Below are positions 1-13,100 of a DNA stretch of 64,000 nt, piece by piece. Origin of the DNA: Dasyornis broadbenti (Eukaryota; Chordata; Aves; Passeriformes; Dasyornithidae); assembly GCA_013397935.1 (NCBI GenBank), contig VZRN01000521.1:1168187-1232186 (forward strand). Reading direction: 5' to 3'. The stretch's first letter is position 1. The number at the start of each line of letters is the position of its first letter. Made by a program: the position numbers and the translations under genes. Under the pieces are notes generated by a model. It ran no database searches, was not told the origin of the DNA, and saw only the letters and a program-made list of their open reading frames with translations.

Positions 1-2930
1 AACTGGAATTACAGAACTGGGAATGTGGGTGAGGTCACAAAATACCCTAAATACAGTCTGTATAAATATTTCATTGCTGTCTAGGGGATGATCTGACCTC
101 AAACTATTTTTTGGGGTAGAAATAACTGTTTCAGTTGTGGGAAAACCAAAAAGACTATCTAGTCCATTTAGTGGGCACTTTACTAAAATTAAAGGAACCA
201 TTCTGAGCCCAAGTCAGGGACATGATTTGGTTGCTGTTAGGGCAGAGGATGGAACAGACACAGTCAGCTCATCCTCATGACTGCAGGAGGTGGCATGAGG
301 AAGCTTAGGCTTCCAAACCCACATAATGCTTATTTTGGGAATACTTATAAGGCTTCCTTTTTGTATGGTTTTAACTCAGTATCTTTCTATAGAATCATAC
401 AAATATCTGGTGTTACTGCAATGGAAGGGTTACAGTTTTAGCAGCTGAAAAGGAATGAAAACAGTAAAGAAGGTATTTCTGCTGATGGAGTAATGCCAGA
501 TTATACACTGCAAGGTTTGGTCAGACACATGTCCACAGCTAGATGCATTTGTGTCCTTTGACATGAAATTCTAGTAAACCATATTTTTTTATTAATTAAA
601 TAAGTTTCTTCAAGGGAAAAATATCTTTTCTCTACCAGTTAATTTCCTTTGCATGTATGCTTTATTGGGAAGAAATAACCAATCTGCTACCCTGTAATTA
701 ATTGGATTATAGAATAATTACAGCCTTGTTTGCTTTCTGCAGATTACATGGTAATTATATTTGGTATTACCATGAAAAACCAAGAATTTCTAACTATGTC
801 ATTACATGGTTGTTTCTACAATACAATACAACTGTTTAATTATACATGCACTTTCTTTACTTCAATGGAAAAAATGATTAAAATAATGTCAATGCCTCAA
901 AGTTTTGAACAAGTGCTAGCATATTATATAACATTTATAGTATTAGTAGGCAGTTGTGAGTGTGTGTTTGCAAATGTGTATTTACATGTACAGGGTTCTT
1001 CTTCATTCTTCCAGTCTCTCCTTTGTACCGGAGGTACACGGTTCAAATTTTGCAATAGATACTAATACTCCATTTGATACAGGGAATATTTGTCTTCAGT
1101 AGGCCCAGAAAAACTTGGTCCAGAAGCCACAAGTCTTTTCCCTAGTTCTAAAGTCTATTCAGAAATAGCTGTGACAAAGGTGAGAAAAAGGGTGAGTATA
1201 GAGAGACCCTTTAAGCTGCACAAGCTTAGTTTTGACAAGGTTTCTTATCAGACTATTTGTTGGCATAATATCCAGTTGCTAAAGGACTGAGCTCTTCCAA
1301 GCTTCTTCCCTGAATTATCCTCTGCTGCTAAATAAGCTTCTTTAGTTGGATCTTGTTAGAAAGAGTAAGAACTTCAGTGCCACATGTTCTCTGCAATGAG
1401 AGGACAAGAGCCACCGGATCCAATAAATCCAATCTCTACATTGAAGCAGAAGTAGGTACAAAGTAGAAGAAGTTCGTATTGACTCAATCACAGATTTTTC
1501 TAAAGAGGCAAATTGATAACTGAATGAGTGACATGGGTAGCTGTGAGCCTGTGGGCCCATGTGAACCACTGGTCTTTGAAAGAGGCGTTACTGGTGAAAG
1601 TTTTTCCTCTGCAGGAAGAACAGAAAGCCAAACGGAGCAACAACAAAAAAGTCCAAAACTTTTTCACTTTTTTTGAGACTGGCATCTAGGATACATTTTT
1701 TTTTCTCCTATATTGCCCCAGGCATGAGAAACATGCCTTCCATCAGCAAAGCTACACATCCACCAGCATAATAATATATTCATAATGCATCCAGTTAATA
1801 CAACTGTATGGAATAACACAGTATTTAGAAATCTCAGGAAGACTACCAACACAGTTATCATCTAGGTGTCAATAAAGCGCCACATGCTCACTTTATGTAA
1901 AGCTGTGGGGTTTTTGTTAATGACTTTTATCAGGGAACGAAATAAAAAGGGAAAAATTAGAGCACTGATATATTGTTAAAGTCAGAGTTAAATCTCACAA
2001 GAGAATCAGTTAGAGTAGGACTAAGTCCGATCTAATATTATTTTCATTTCCCATATATATGAAACGTTGATTTGAGAAAAAAGAATAATACTTTCCTTTA
2101 GGTTTACCTCTTATATATTTTTCACTTTAATTGGCCACAGACTATTGTCATGTTGGGCAATGTCCACAGAGAAAAGCGGAACTAGAGATCCTTCTAATCA
2201 CTTCATGTGACAACAAGATATTGGAGGAATACAGATATCTGGAAGAGACAGAAGTTGACATTTAGGCTGTGACTTGGAATCAGTAGGTAAAATAAGATAA
2301 GCTGGGAAGATCCTTGAAAGTAAATACTTCTGTTAGACACAGCTGTGACAGATGAATCAAAGGATGGCTTGTACAGTGAGGGTCAGAGAGGCTTTTAGGA
2401 TGATATCAGAATCACTGCTATTCTCCATCTTTATCCATTCTGGATCTGGTCATGCGAATCATTTGTGCCTTTTAAGTCAAGGGAAATCAATGGGAGTTCA
2501 GTCTCCGGGGGTCTTGCAAGACTGTGCCCTGAGGAGAGGTATATTTTGTACTCCATCCAAATTAGTTTGAATTTGTTCTGTCTGGCAGTAGCTAGCAATA
2601 GCTGCCAATGCAATCAGTGTCACTTGCTGCTGAAGATATAGCATGAAAACTCTGTCATTGGACAAGACATTTTGCATCTTGTTCCTCTTGCACAAAGCTG
2701 ATTTCAACACTAGAAAATTCAGCAAAGCAATATCCCCAGGTTTAATTGCAAGGTCTCTCAGTGTGAGTATAGAGCAAACCAGCCTGATAACCTTATTCCC
2801 AACCTTGAAACCCAAAGGGATGGTTCAATGCTACCAAAGGATACCTGGATCCTGTGGCTGTATATTAAAGCACTGACATTAAAATGCAGTTCTACCATCG
2901 TGTTTCTCTAGATGGCTGTTCTGGGATTCA
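1..2930. other. AT-rich non-coding DNA, nothing recognised
   Basis: No gene, repeat family or RNA gene is recognised. All reading frames are broken at short intervals; the open stretches here lack conserved motifs, and several begin only at GTG or TTG. A TAAT-rich part at about 820-1000 could be conserved non-coding sequence, but nothing singles it out. Around 2484 the phrase 'atcaatgggagtt' resembles the core of old amniote repeats, but the match is too short to call. Confidence 0.6.
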
Positions 2931-2939
2931 TACATGGAT

Positions 2940-3345
2940 AGTGAAACTCATAAAGGAAAGAAGCACATCACAAATGAGGGTTGTTTATTAGTCATCATCT
3001 GGGAAAGATGAAGTGACTGATTAAATTTTGCTACTTCACATTTCTTTTCTGACTTGCTGCTGCAGAGGATTCAGCACAGTGAGAGCTGCAAAAGCCTCAG
3101 TTCAAATGCTGTTTTGTGTTAACACCATTATGTGCTGTAGTTAAGCATTTTGTTAACTTCAGTATTGACAGACAAAACATTTTTCAGGTAAGTACAGCTG
3201 GTAAATACAGCACAGCTTTAAGACTGTGGGAAAATGCAGTCATTAAGCTATCTTAATAGGGGAAAAAGAGAGCCATTATTTGCTGCCATTATGCGCTGTT
3301 TCCTAATTATGCTCATCAGGTGATAAAAATGAATAAGTTAATTTA
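2940..3345. promoter_or_regulatory. Candidate conserved non-coding block around a possible exon
   Basis: This block is low in repeats and dense in short developmental-factor-like words: ATTA/TAAT cores, 'tgctgccattatgcgctg', 'cctaattatgctcatcaggtg' (homeodomain core next to a CAGGTG E-box). Such density is typical of conserved enhancers, but no alignment was possible, so the call is inference. It contains the exon candidate at 3066-3187, so splicing rather than enhancer function could explain any conservation. Confidence 0.25.
3066..3187 (+). ncRNA. Candidate internal exon of a non-coding transcript
   Basis: The left edge follows a textbook 3' splice site: a pyrimidine-rich stretch at about 3041-3061 ending in CTGCTGCAG (AG at 3064-3065), with plausible branch-point words (gtgactgat, tctgact) upstream. 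The right edge is CAG|GTAAGTA, a near-perfect donor with GT at 3188-3189. The 122-bp length is normal for an internal vertebrate exon. Stops occur in the enclosed sequence (for example TAA and TAG near 3140-3150), so if it is transcribed it is more likely part of a lncRNA or UTR than coding. No partner exon was found. Isolated pairs like this also arise by chance in 64 kb. Confidence 0.25.
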
Positions 3346-3430
3346 GTTTTTTATTGTTCTGCCTGAAATCCTCAGAGATTCTTAGGGAAGTAATTCTTCT
3401 CCCTGTTGAGCTTTCCTTCTCTCCACCTAC

Positions 3431-3466
3431 AGCCTTGTTAAGCCTGTAGCCTGTAGCCTTGTTAAG
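3431..3466. repeat. Short tandem duplication, 12-bp unit ends 24 bp apart
   Basis: The 12-mer agccttgttaag occurs at 3431-3442 and again at 3455-3466, separated by cctgtagcctgt, which itself holds a 6-bp doublet. This looks like one replication-slippage event. It lies just upstream of the CR1 tail and has no evident function. Confidence 0.8.
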
Positions 3467-3530
3467 GACCAAAGTAAGAAGCTGACAGTGAGTGCTGGTT
3501 GGTTTTACTGGATAGTGTGGATTTCTGTCC

Positions 3531-3615
3531 ATAGTGCTGGGTTAATGGTTGGACTCGATGATCTCAAATGTCTTTTCCAACCTAAATAACTCTTTGATTT
3601 TATTCTGTCATTCTA
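3531..3615 (+). mobile_element. CR1 LINE, 3'-terminal fragment
   Basis: The sequence reads 'agtgctgggttaatggttggactcgatgatct' (given here in parts) and then 'cttttccaacctaaat' and a degenerate 'gatttt-attctgtcattct' tail. This is the conserved 3' end of avian CR1 retrotransposons, whose tail is a short repeat of ATTCTATG type instead of poly-A. Only about 85 bp remain, which is normal because CR1 copies are mostly 5'-truncated. The element points rightward. No reverse transcriptase sequence is attached, so it is a dead copy. The diverged tail suggests an old insertion. The subfamily is not assigned. Confidence 0.9.
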
Positions 3616-3619
3616 AATT

Positions 3620-6285
3620 TGCAAACAGCGAATCCATAGGTATTCCTGGAAATCAGGACAGTCATTGTACAGCTGAGCTCTAGCTACCCACGCCTTAGCT
3701 GAAAGCTTCACATGCAACCCATCCTTATCCAGGAAACAGTTACTGCTGCTGTTGCAGTATATTCATGTCAGAAAACGTCTGGGGACTGGGCCACTGGCTC
3801 CCCATTGTTACTATGTGAAGGTAGGGGGCAAAAGTTTTGGGCACTGGATATTTTCTCTTTGTTCCCAGCTCAGTGAATGTATGACATTTCAATCTCACTC
3901 TCTTACTAGTTCTTCTATTCCTTCATCCATAAAGTACTTTTCCAACTCCAGGTGAATTGCAGTATGTAATGGCAGCAACCATTTTATATATCTGAAGATA
4001 TTGTTATTAAAGGTAGGCCGCTGTCGCCTGGATACCCTTGGTTTCATTCACAGATATGGCACCTCTGTATTAACCCACTTCTTTCTTCAACAATTTCCCT
4101 GTGAATGAAATGAGGAGGAGAATTTCACATTTGACTCCTGCAAGGATTCAAAGTTTATTACAGTGTTGGGGTTGCTTTGGGAGCCTCTAAGGAGGGATGA
4201 AGTTCAAGCCCAGACTGTCATGAAATCTGAAGGCAAAAGGCCATCTCATCAGATGGTTTAAATCACTGTGCAGTATAACTGTATCAGTAGTTTGCTGGCA
4301 TGTTCTACCCCCTTTTTAGAGAAATGTGTTTTAAATACTCTACTATTACTGTGGTTTGATTAATGAAATTCCAATTGAAAATGAAACACACATTTATTTA
4401 CAGAGTATGGCCTGTGCACTACCAGAGAACATATTACAGTAGTAATAGAACTTAAAGAAAGCTACAAAAGTGTTTTCAGATCTTCTCATGTTTTGATTCA
4501 ATCAACTGTAGAAGTACAAAGAGTGTTTATGTATGTGTAATAGAAAAAGCTATATACACTTGGATGAGTAGTAAATTCTGATGAGCTTTCTTTTGTTCTA
4601 TTATTTAAAGTATTTATAGAACCCATTTGCATTTAGCCGGATGATTCTAGGAATTTCGTTTGTGTATTGAAATGCCAATTCTAAATCACAAGTACATATT
4701 GGAGTAATAATATACAGTGCTTTTTTCTTAATGATTTTTCATTTTGTGGTTGAGCCAAGTATCTATATGGGTTAAAATCTATAATTCCCAGAACTGATAG
4801 ACAATTCAAAAGGCTTAACAGACTTCATGCATCGCTTGCTATTGAAACTGTATATCTAGAGGCAAACTAATATATTGACCCTAGAAGGCTATTTACTGTT
4901 ATATGAAATAAACCCATCGCTTTTAAGTCTATGGAGTGTTTATTTTGGTGGTTAAAAGGGAAACATGAATACTGTGAGCGTTGGGGCTTTTTGGGAAACC
5001 CATTTTTAGATCCCAGAATAGCCTCTGTGTTTGATCTAGAGCTAAGTATTAGTTCCAATGGGAGCTCTGAAAAAATACCTATTGTTCCTGTGGTCATATT
5101 TATTCCCTGTAGGATGCCACTACCTAAGCATTTCAGAGGTTTTCTTTTATTTTGATGTCTGTGTGTAACACAACTTTTGAAGGGAACAACAGAAGTTCTT
5201 CCTGTTTCCCACAGCTATAAACAATTATTTATTCAGGACTGAATTTTAAATGCATTTAAGTCCTTTAACAGTCATCATTCCAGTTGTCTAAAGTGACTGG
5301 ACACTTCATAGGGCACCTTAGGGCAAAGAATAGAAGGGCAGCAATACATTTTTATATCTAAGATCCTTCTCTAGCGTATAAAACACTTCACTTGGTGGTA
5401 AGATATTTAAACTCCACATAAAAGTTGGACATCACAAGGAGATTTTTAAAAGCATTGAGGGCTTCGACAGCTAGAATAAATGTTAAAGTACCAAACATAA
5501 TTTCAGTCTTGGGAATCTTAAAAGTATTATGACTGTTTGATCAAACCTTATTGGGTTAGTTTTAACCATCAAAATAAATTAGTAGTTAGTGATCCTTGCT
5601 ACAACATAACCAGGGATAATAGAATAAAAACAGGCACATGGAAATGCTGGAAAATGCTTTGTAAGAGCAAGAAATCTTTGATAAAGAAAGAAATAGCATC
5701 CCTGTGGGAATACTGGAAGATTTCTTTGATAATGTAAAGTGGAATAGACAGCATATTAATAAATTTGACATCTTGCAGAAGACACAAACATCCTTTCCTT
5801 CCTGGATTCCTGAAAGAATAAATCTAATTAGAAGAATATTTAACTTAAGATGCCAAGATACAGATAGAGTTTGTATTCAAATAACTGCCCTTAAAATCAT
5901 TCTTCAACGGCAGACAAAAATAACAGGTAGAAGATGGAGGAGAAAGAAACCTCATTTTTCCAGATTTGTGTGTGATGCCCTACAGAAGAGATGTCCAATA
6001 CTGCCTCGGGACATCTCTCTGTTGGTGAAAAAAGATTTTTCAAGGTCAAGCCTATTCTCCAAGCACCACCTTTAAAAATGTGGCTCAAAAGCGCCGTTGC
6101 TATCAATATCAAAAGCAAAGGTTGATGCTCAGAGTGAAAGAATTAAGTAACCTCACTTAATAGGATTAGATGAATTCCATGTATCTCGCTGATGGTAAGC
6201 CCGACGTGAGAGAATCTGTAGGGCCTAGAAGACATGAGCATTTCTCTATTGTGACCTTCACAGCTCTGAAGGGGAATGAGAGATA
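3620..6285. other. AT-rich non-coding DNA, nothing recognised
   Basis: No gene or repeat family is recognised. Open frames are short and overlap on both strands. The largest (5704-6075) begins with an ATG but has no motif, no splice support and no compositional change from its surroundings, so it is taken as chance. Confidence 0.6.
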
Positions 6286-6289
6286 GAAC

Positions 6290-6530
6290 CACTAACAAAG
6301 TGTCCAAGGACAAGAGAATTTCTAATGATTGGTTACTTGACAGAAGCTTGTCCTTTCCTGCAGTGAAGTGACGTAAGACAATAGCAGATGTTGGTCAATT
6401 TTTGATGTCAAGTATCAGAGAAGCATTTAAACATCCACTTACCTTTAAGCAAACATTAATGTAATTGTCTGAAAGAGACATTTTTACAACTGAAAAAAAC
6501 CTTTACCTGATGTCTGAGGCAGAAAACATC
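6290..6530. promoter_or_regulatory. Candidate enhancer-like block with a CRE/ATF-type site
   Basis: TGACGTAA at 6369-6376 is a CREB/ATF/bZIP-type site that keeps its CpG in an otherwise CpG-poor neighbourhood. It is followed by a TAAT-bearing stretch (about 6400-6480) with no low-complexity sequence. The grouping suggests a regulatory element, but this is read from motifs alone. Confidence 0.25.
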
Positions 6531-6539
6531 AGAACATAC

Positions 6540-9480
6540 CTACTGGTTAATTTACAGACATGATGGAACACATTGACTCATAGGGGACACTTGAGGTCAC
6601 CTATATTCTGTCATAGGCGATAGATAGGTCCTATTAATTCTTCTTCAGTAATTCTCATCATAAAATGTCAGTTTGCATCAGTTCACTGGCACAGTGAGTG
6701 GCTTTTTTTGCTACCATCCACAGGAAATTTTCATTAATTTATGTACACTGATTTCCCACTGAAGTGTAACTTAATCTTATTAATTCCTGAAGGGGGTTAT
6801 GTTTAGTTTCCATACAGACAATACAGCATATGAATCCCATTTTTCTGTTCAGAGGAATCTCTTAAAGGGAGAGGAATGAGAGAACAATGATTTTAAGGGA
6901 AATACATTTTTAAAATGGTGACATTTGTTTGTTTACAGTTTTTTTCTTCTAGTTTGGTATATTTTTGCATGTGACACCTGTTATTTCAGTTGATATTTAT
7001 AATTATTCTCCTGGTGGTCAAGGAAAACTTTCAAGACTTAAACCTACTGATGTGGTAATATGTAGTCTCTGAGAGAACTTTCTCCACTGCATTAATAAGT
7101 GGCGATGGAAGGCATTATTAGAAGAGTAAATACACATCATGAAGAATTGCTCCCTATTTATCTTTCTAATATCAATGGTTAAATCACACAGGTAGGAAAA
7201 CCTGCTGTAGGACATCTTAATGGAGAGAATGAACAACACAAGCAGACACAAAAGCAGAATGCGCTTGTCTTGCATAAGAGGATGAGTCAGTGGTGGCCTG
7301 GAGTCAAGCTTCCCCACACTCCTTTCCAAGCCCAGTTTGACCCATGTGAGAAGGTCTCATGGACCAGTTATGGTGGGTGAAACCTCATGCAGAGTGCTCT
7401 GGCTTTTCATCTGGAGAATACTGAGGACTAATTTGGAAGAGCGTATTTGCCGGGGAGCCATGGTAAATGCAACTGGTGAGGATGCGATTGTTTTGCCCTA
7501 CTTAAATAATCTAAAGAATTATGCGTTTGAGAAAGTGTGGCTTGTGTATATTTGATTAGAGGAGTTATGTGATGGCCAATAATGGAATAAGCTTATTTTT
7601 CCCTTTACTTGTTTTGTGAGACTTCTGGCTATTTAATATAAGCAGCAAAAAGATATTTCCTAGAGTCGTCTAGAGTGTTAAACATGTAGGATGCTAAATC
7701 TCAACTGCCTCTCAAAGCGCATGTTTACAAAACACACCAAAAAATGGGAACTGGGAAAAAACAGTGTGTCTTCATGTTTGATCCAAGGTGTCATGCGGCA
7801 TGAAACCCTCTCAGATTGACACATCAGCAATGTATGGTGCTGGGTGGGCTGGGGAGGTCAGCTGTAGAGATCAGTGCTGAAACATTCTTGAAAATAACTT
7901 TTTACAGAGCTCATATAAATGCTCACACTGCTTGGCCATTGGTTGGTCACAAATTGCTCATAAATGTAGTTCTATTTTGTGTTTGGGAATTTTCTGCAAG
8001 CAGTCTCTGAATTTGCCACATTCCAGAAACTGTCCTTGCATATGCAGAGCTCATTAACTCTTAATTCTCTGACTAAATTTAACTGACTTAAATCAGTCAG
8101 CCATGGAAGCCATGTGATGGTGTAGATAATGTTTATCCTCTGTTACTGGAGCACTAAGGTTTTGCCAAGTGAAGGTGCAGACATTCAAAGAGATTCCAAG
8201 AAGACAGATAGTGAAATATTAACCTTCTGTCTTTTGGAAAAAATATCCAATAACACTGTCAGCATAGGGGTGGGCAGATACAGCTTGTATGAACGTTATT
8301 TTGAGAAAACTAAAGGGAATAATCCTAAAAGGCATAGCCAAGTCCAGTTTTCATTCATTTCACCATGAATAGACCTGGCTATATATTTCTACCCTGTTGC
8401 ACTAATTTTATCTTTTTTTTTATTCTATAGAAGATGTACAGAGTTTCAACAAACTTGTGTAAACTTGTGTTTTAGTAACTTTATATGTTTCTTCTCCAGA
8501 AGAATGAAAAAATTCAAGATATACATTTTTAAATTTTTGATTAATTTTGACAAAAATATTTGTAAAATATTAGAAGTTACAAGCTCAAAATGGTTATAAT
8601 CATGTACTCAAGCTGCCAAGGGAACATTTACATTTGGTCCAGACTCGTTCTCCATTTCCCATTTGTAAAATTTATTTTCAATGGGTAGTGTATTAAAAAA
8701 CCCCACAACATTGGGGAGGCCAGAGCTGTGATGGGTGTCAGTAGGTGGATGACAAAGGTGAAATCCTGGACTCTTAGGGCTTGTAGGTGCAGCCCCATTT
8801 GCTTTATAGGATCAGGCTTTCATTTGAGACTTGTTGAATCAGCATTGACAGAATAATCCGTTTCATGCAATAAATATGATTAATAATTAATCCTATCCTC
8901 TAATAGGATTGGAACATAAATGAACAACCTAAATTTAGGATCAAATGACAAGAATGTCGGCTCCGATTTTTGAAATGCTGTATAACATAGCAAACTTCAG
9001 TGAGCTAGGCCTGAATTCTGACTTGCATTTAAATAGAGAACCAAAGTTTTGTGTTTCATTATCAAAGGTATCTATTTACGATTTAGCCATAAAAATTTCT
9101 TTCTAAAGCCAATTTCTTTTTCAAGAATCACAGTGATCAAGGTGCTCTAATAGGGTGCAACTATTGGATTTTCTAAAATAAGAAACTGGTTTTGATTTGG
9201 TAGGAGTGCAAACCTGTCTCAAGCTACCAACTTTTAATTTACTGGTGTTCTTAGCAGTCAAAAACAATTGAAGAAGGTTTGGTTAGAGAAAAATGAAGAA
9301 TAATTTGTTTTATCCTAAAATATCTTTGAAAGCATTTAGCTTTCTATAGAGAAAACACACAACCTTAAAAAAGAAGGATTTGCCATTGAAAAAATGAATT
9401 ATACATTTTATGATATCATTTGCAATTCAGCAGATGTATGTAGCCTATGGAATTATGAAACCCTGAAGAACTCAGTGAGA
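6540..9480. other. AT-rich non-coding DNA with a small dyad
   Basis: Nothing coding is recognised. CTGACT occurs at 8069-8074 and 8083-8088, and its reverse complement AGTCAG at 8095-8100, so a small hairpin is possible. 6650-6790 is another TAAT-rich stretch that could be conserved, with weaker grounds than the blocks called separately. Confidence 0.55.
8451..8470. repeat. Exact 10-bp tandem duplication
   Basis: AAACTTGTGT occurs twice back to back (8451-8460 and 8461-8470). It looks like simple slippage with no evident role. Confidence 0.85.
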
Positions 9481-9500
9481 GCAAGACAGACCACGTGTTT

Positions 9501-9513
9501 GTGTGTGTGTGTG
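9501..9513. repeat. Short (GT)n microsatellite
   Basis: About six GT units, followed by a purine-rich stretch (gggagaaaaagagggagag) to about 9542. It may be polymorphic, but it is below usual microsatellite lengths. Confidence 0.8.
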
Positions 9514-9759
9514 CATGAGCAAGGGAGAAAAAGAGGGAGAGTGAGCCCAAGCAGAGAAGCAGAAAACATTCTGATGGATCTAATTTAATTTTGTGTTGTG
9601 TTTTAATGCTGAAGTTCATTTACAAGTGCTGACACTTTGCTGTGAAATGCCATGAGTATGGGATCTACCACAAATGAGAAGAATATTTTTTAACTAACTT
9701 TAGCTGTGGATGATAATTTGTTAAAACAAACAATAGCTCACTGTATTACTGTTGAACGC

Positions 9760-10110
9760 AAAGATATTACTGCACTCAGCTAAAATCAAATAATCTTTTA
9801 GTTTCTATTCTCTCCAAACTAAGCTAAACAGTGGTGTCATAAAATGACAAATTACAGGATGAACATAAAAGCAGTGCCTTCAAAAATACAATAGTTATAC
9901 AAGCCATCTATTGTTAATGAAGAATATAATGCAATTTGTCTGTCTGTAATACAATTATGCAAATCAAAGATGGAACTATCCTGAAATCTCTTTACATTCC
10001 AAGTCATTAAAATGAGATAATTTATCAAAAAGAATATTACTGATCATGTTTATGTGTTGCACATTAATCCTATTACAATAATGTATCTTTCTACTAATGT
10101 AATGGATTTG
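9760..10110. promoter_or_regulatory. Candidate conserved non-coding block with POU octamer
   Basis: ATGCAAAT, the canonical octamer bound by POU factors, lies at 9957-9964, directly after an ATTA core. TAAT/ATTA cores and 'acattaatcc' recur through about 10080. The block is AT-rich, so chance matches are likely, and confidence is accordingly low. Confidence 0.25.
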
Positions 10111-10119
10111 TGCAATCTA

Positions 10120-13100
10120 ACAGAAAATGACTTTTATACTACCCACAATTACAAAAATATTCAAAGCATATCCATCCCTGCATAATAACATATGCCTAAG
10201 ACTGTACAATAAACTTATTAAAACAAACAAAGCTTATGAATGTAACCTTCAAACCAATAAAGACAATGCTAAATTCAATTTTATTGCCCTCATTATTTCA
10301 ACAACTTCATATATAATAAACATGGTGAGTAAATTTCCTTAACCTCCTTTACAAAAAAATAAAATCTAATAAAAAAGTGTGATACAGAATTTAAGAAGTG
10401 CTAGGCATGTAGAACATGATAAAATCTTCCAAACCAACACATAAGTGGCAATCCATGTACTTGCAGTCCAAATTCTCTTTAAATCTCAGTCCTTTGACAG
10501 ATATAATTTTAACAGCTGACAAGTCAATCCTTAAAGTAACAGCATCTTCTGAACTGAAATAGTTTCTTTTATCTGCAGTGAAGCATGTGAAAATGTCATG
10601 AGGTACACATGGGTGTTCTTCCATTCCCATGGAAAGATAATATTAGGCATAAAAATCCCCCACACAGAGGTGTATTCAGAAAAGTCATGGTTCTACCTTT
10701 GAAAACTAAAAGATGCAAAGGAAAATCAGCATATTCAACTGTAAACTAACACTGTAGATGTGTGTTGTAATATAGTCACTAGGTGAGGGGTCACATGCTC
10801 AAGAAACATCATAGTGTTACTTATTTTCTCCACCCAAATCTGGACTATTGTATAATATTTAGTCCTATTATTGTATATTTTCACTGATTTCACCTCTAGA
10901 GTTCAAACCATCTTTATTGAGCTGGGCTTGCTGCACTCTTTTTTCATCCGTAAAATGCTCCATTAGCTTCCTCAGTAGGCAGTTCAATGTACTGAACTGT
11001 TTTCCTTCTGGCAAGTAGGTTTTCGTAGACACAAGATAGGGATTGAGATAGTTGGCTGCAGAATAAAGGTAGCTGCATACACTCCTCCTGCTAATCCTAT
11101 CACTGACCCTCCCTGACATGAAAATCACACTATGTTACCCAGTTCACACCCATTTATTCCTCTTTCTTTGGAAGAATTCTTTTCATTCCTCCTCTTAAGC
11201 CAGTATATTCTGTATAATGAAATGAGAATATATGTTAAAAACAGATAGAAGAGGAGAAAAAAAAGATGATGCTCATGTAAATCATGTTTAGTGGTCTTAG
11301 CCCACTGCAGACTCAAATGTCACTGCCAGCACCTCACATGTATGCCATGTTTAGAAGATCGTGGGGTAGCTGGCTGCAGTTGCTTAAAGCTTGCTTGTGC
11401 CCTCCCTAATCCCCGCACTGCTTTCTGAAGGCTGGTCCCTTCTGCTTTTCAGAGCCGCTCAGTGCCTTCTGGATTTGATACCAGTCTTGAAGGACAGCAT
11501 AGCCCAACTGAGCTCATGTTCTCACCCAGCCTGTGATTATTCTCCTTTCTGCCATACCTGTTTCCCTTCAGTCTTAGAGGAGAGAACTTTGCAGTCTGGA
11601 AGCACCTGGCTTTAACTCAAAAGTTGTCCGGAGCTGCTGTTAGTGACAGAGGATCTTCACTGCAATGGATAAAATGGGTTTATGCTGCATTTAATAACTG
11701 CCTGATAAAACCAGACTGTTCTATTCTGGCCTTCTTGACCTAATGTACAAGACGTAACACTGTGTGGTGTATGCGAAAGTGTGTTAACCACTCTACAAAT
11801 CTATAAATCTGTCCCTGCTGTTGCAGCTACAGTATCATGTTTAAAAGGATATGAATTCCTAAAATTTCCCTCTGTTCTGTACTGTAAATGGGACAAAATG
11901 ATCTCAAGGATAGGAATTCTCATTTTGAGACTGGCTGGCACAGGTCTCTACTTTCAGCCCCTGAGAACATTGGTTTTGTATGGCATTTGTAATATATGTG
12001 TTTCTTTACCAAGTGTCTAGGAGGTTTAAAGTAGTTTTGAACTCTTTGTCAAAGCTGTCTAATAACAAGCTTAGTAAACCTTCTGCACTTGGAAGAACCA
12101 AAACAGTAAGAATAGGGCTGGTTTATTTGAAGACTGGCAGGGGCAGAACCTTCCCTGTCGCATTATTTAAAGTTTGCCCACACAGAGTTCTATGAAGTCA
12201 AGTCGAGATCCTGCTGCAGTTCTTGTCAGTCGATCTCTGTCTTCACTTCTGTCCCTCTTTAAAACACATATATACTCTAAGGCAACTGACAGGTGACAAA
12301 TATACAGACTTCTGCTTCTGATGCCAGTAAGAACAAAGCTGTCCTTTGCCAGAGAAGAACTGTTTCAGGTATAGCCATATTTGGCACTTAGAGGACTTAA
12401 TACTTCTATATGTTCTGGATAAGTATTAATTCAACCAGCCCTGTATGACATGTGCAGACATAAATTTCAAGTACCTTAAGTAGCCAGCCTGAAGCAAATT
12501 CATCAGCCTCAGAGACTTTATGTCACCATAAAACCTGCATAAGGCGGGGTGACAGCTGGCACTGAAGATCTCATGTGCACTGGAACAACCCCTTTGACTT
12601 TGTTCCTCAGTGTTCATCATGACAAAGCCAGCCCTTTTGGATTCCTGCATGGCAAAGGGTTTTCCACACATTTTTCCTTTCTTTTCAAATAAGTGGAAGC
12701 TTGCCAAGGTTTTGGACTGAGCTGCTCATCAAACAGAATATTGAATGGATTTTAGCCTTGCTGGTCTCTGTAGAAATGCCTCTTTGCTCACACAGCCTGT
12801 CACCGAGCTTCTGCTCAGCTCTCCCAACAGTAACATCATACAGTGACTAAGGAGCTTCTTTGGGTATAAGGGCTTCTGCTTGCTAATATCACTTAAAAAC
12901 CAATTGAAAAAATATGTAAATAGCAAAAGATATAAAGCAGGTGTCGCCAGGGAGATTTACATCCCAGTCTAATCAGGTCAGCTGAGTCCTGAGAAGAGGA
13001 AAGGGGAAAAGTGAGGAAAGAAGGCTTAAAAACTTACAGTAACCATTTATTTCTGTTTTTTTTACCATCTTGACTACCTTTGTAAATCTGCCCTTATCTC

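Noticed and set aside
730..1065. 111-codon plus-strand frame
   Set aside because: The first codon is TTG, not ATG, and no domain or splice context supports it.
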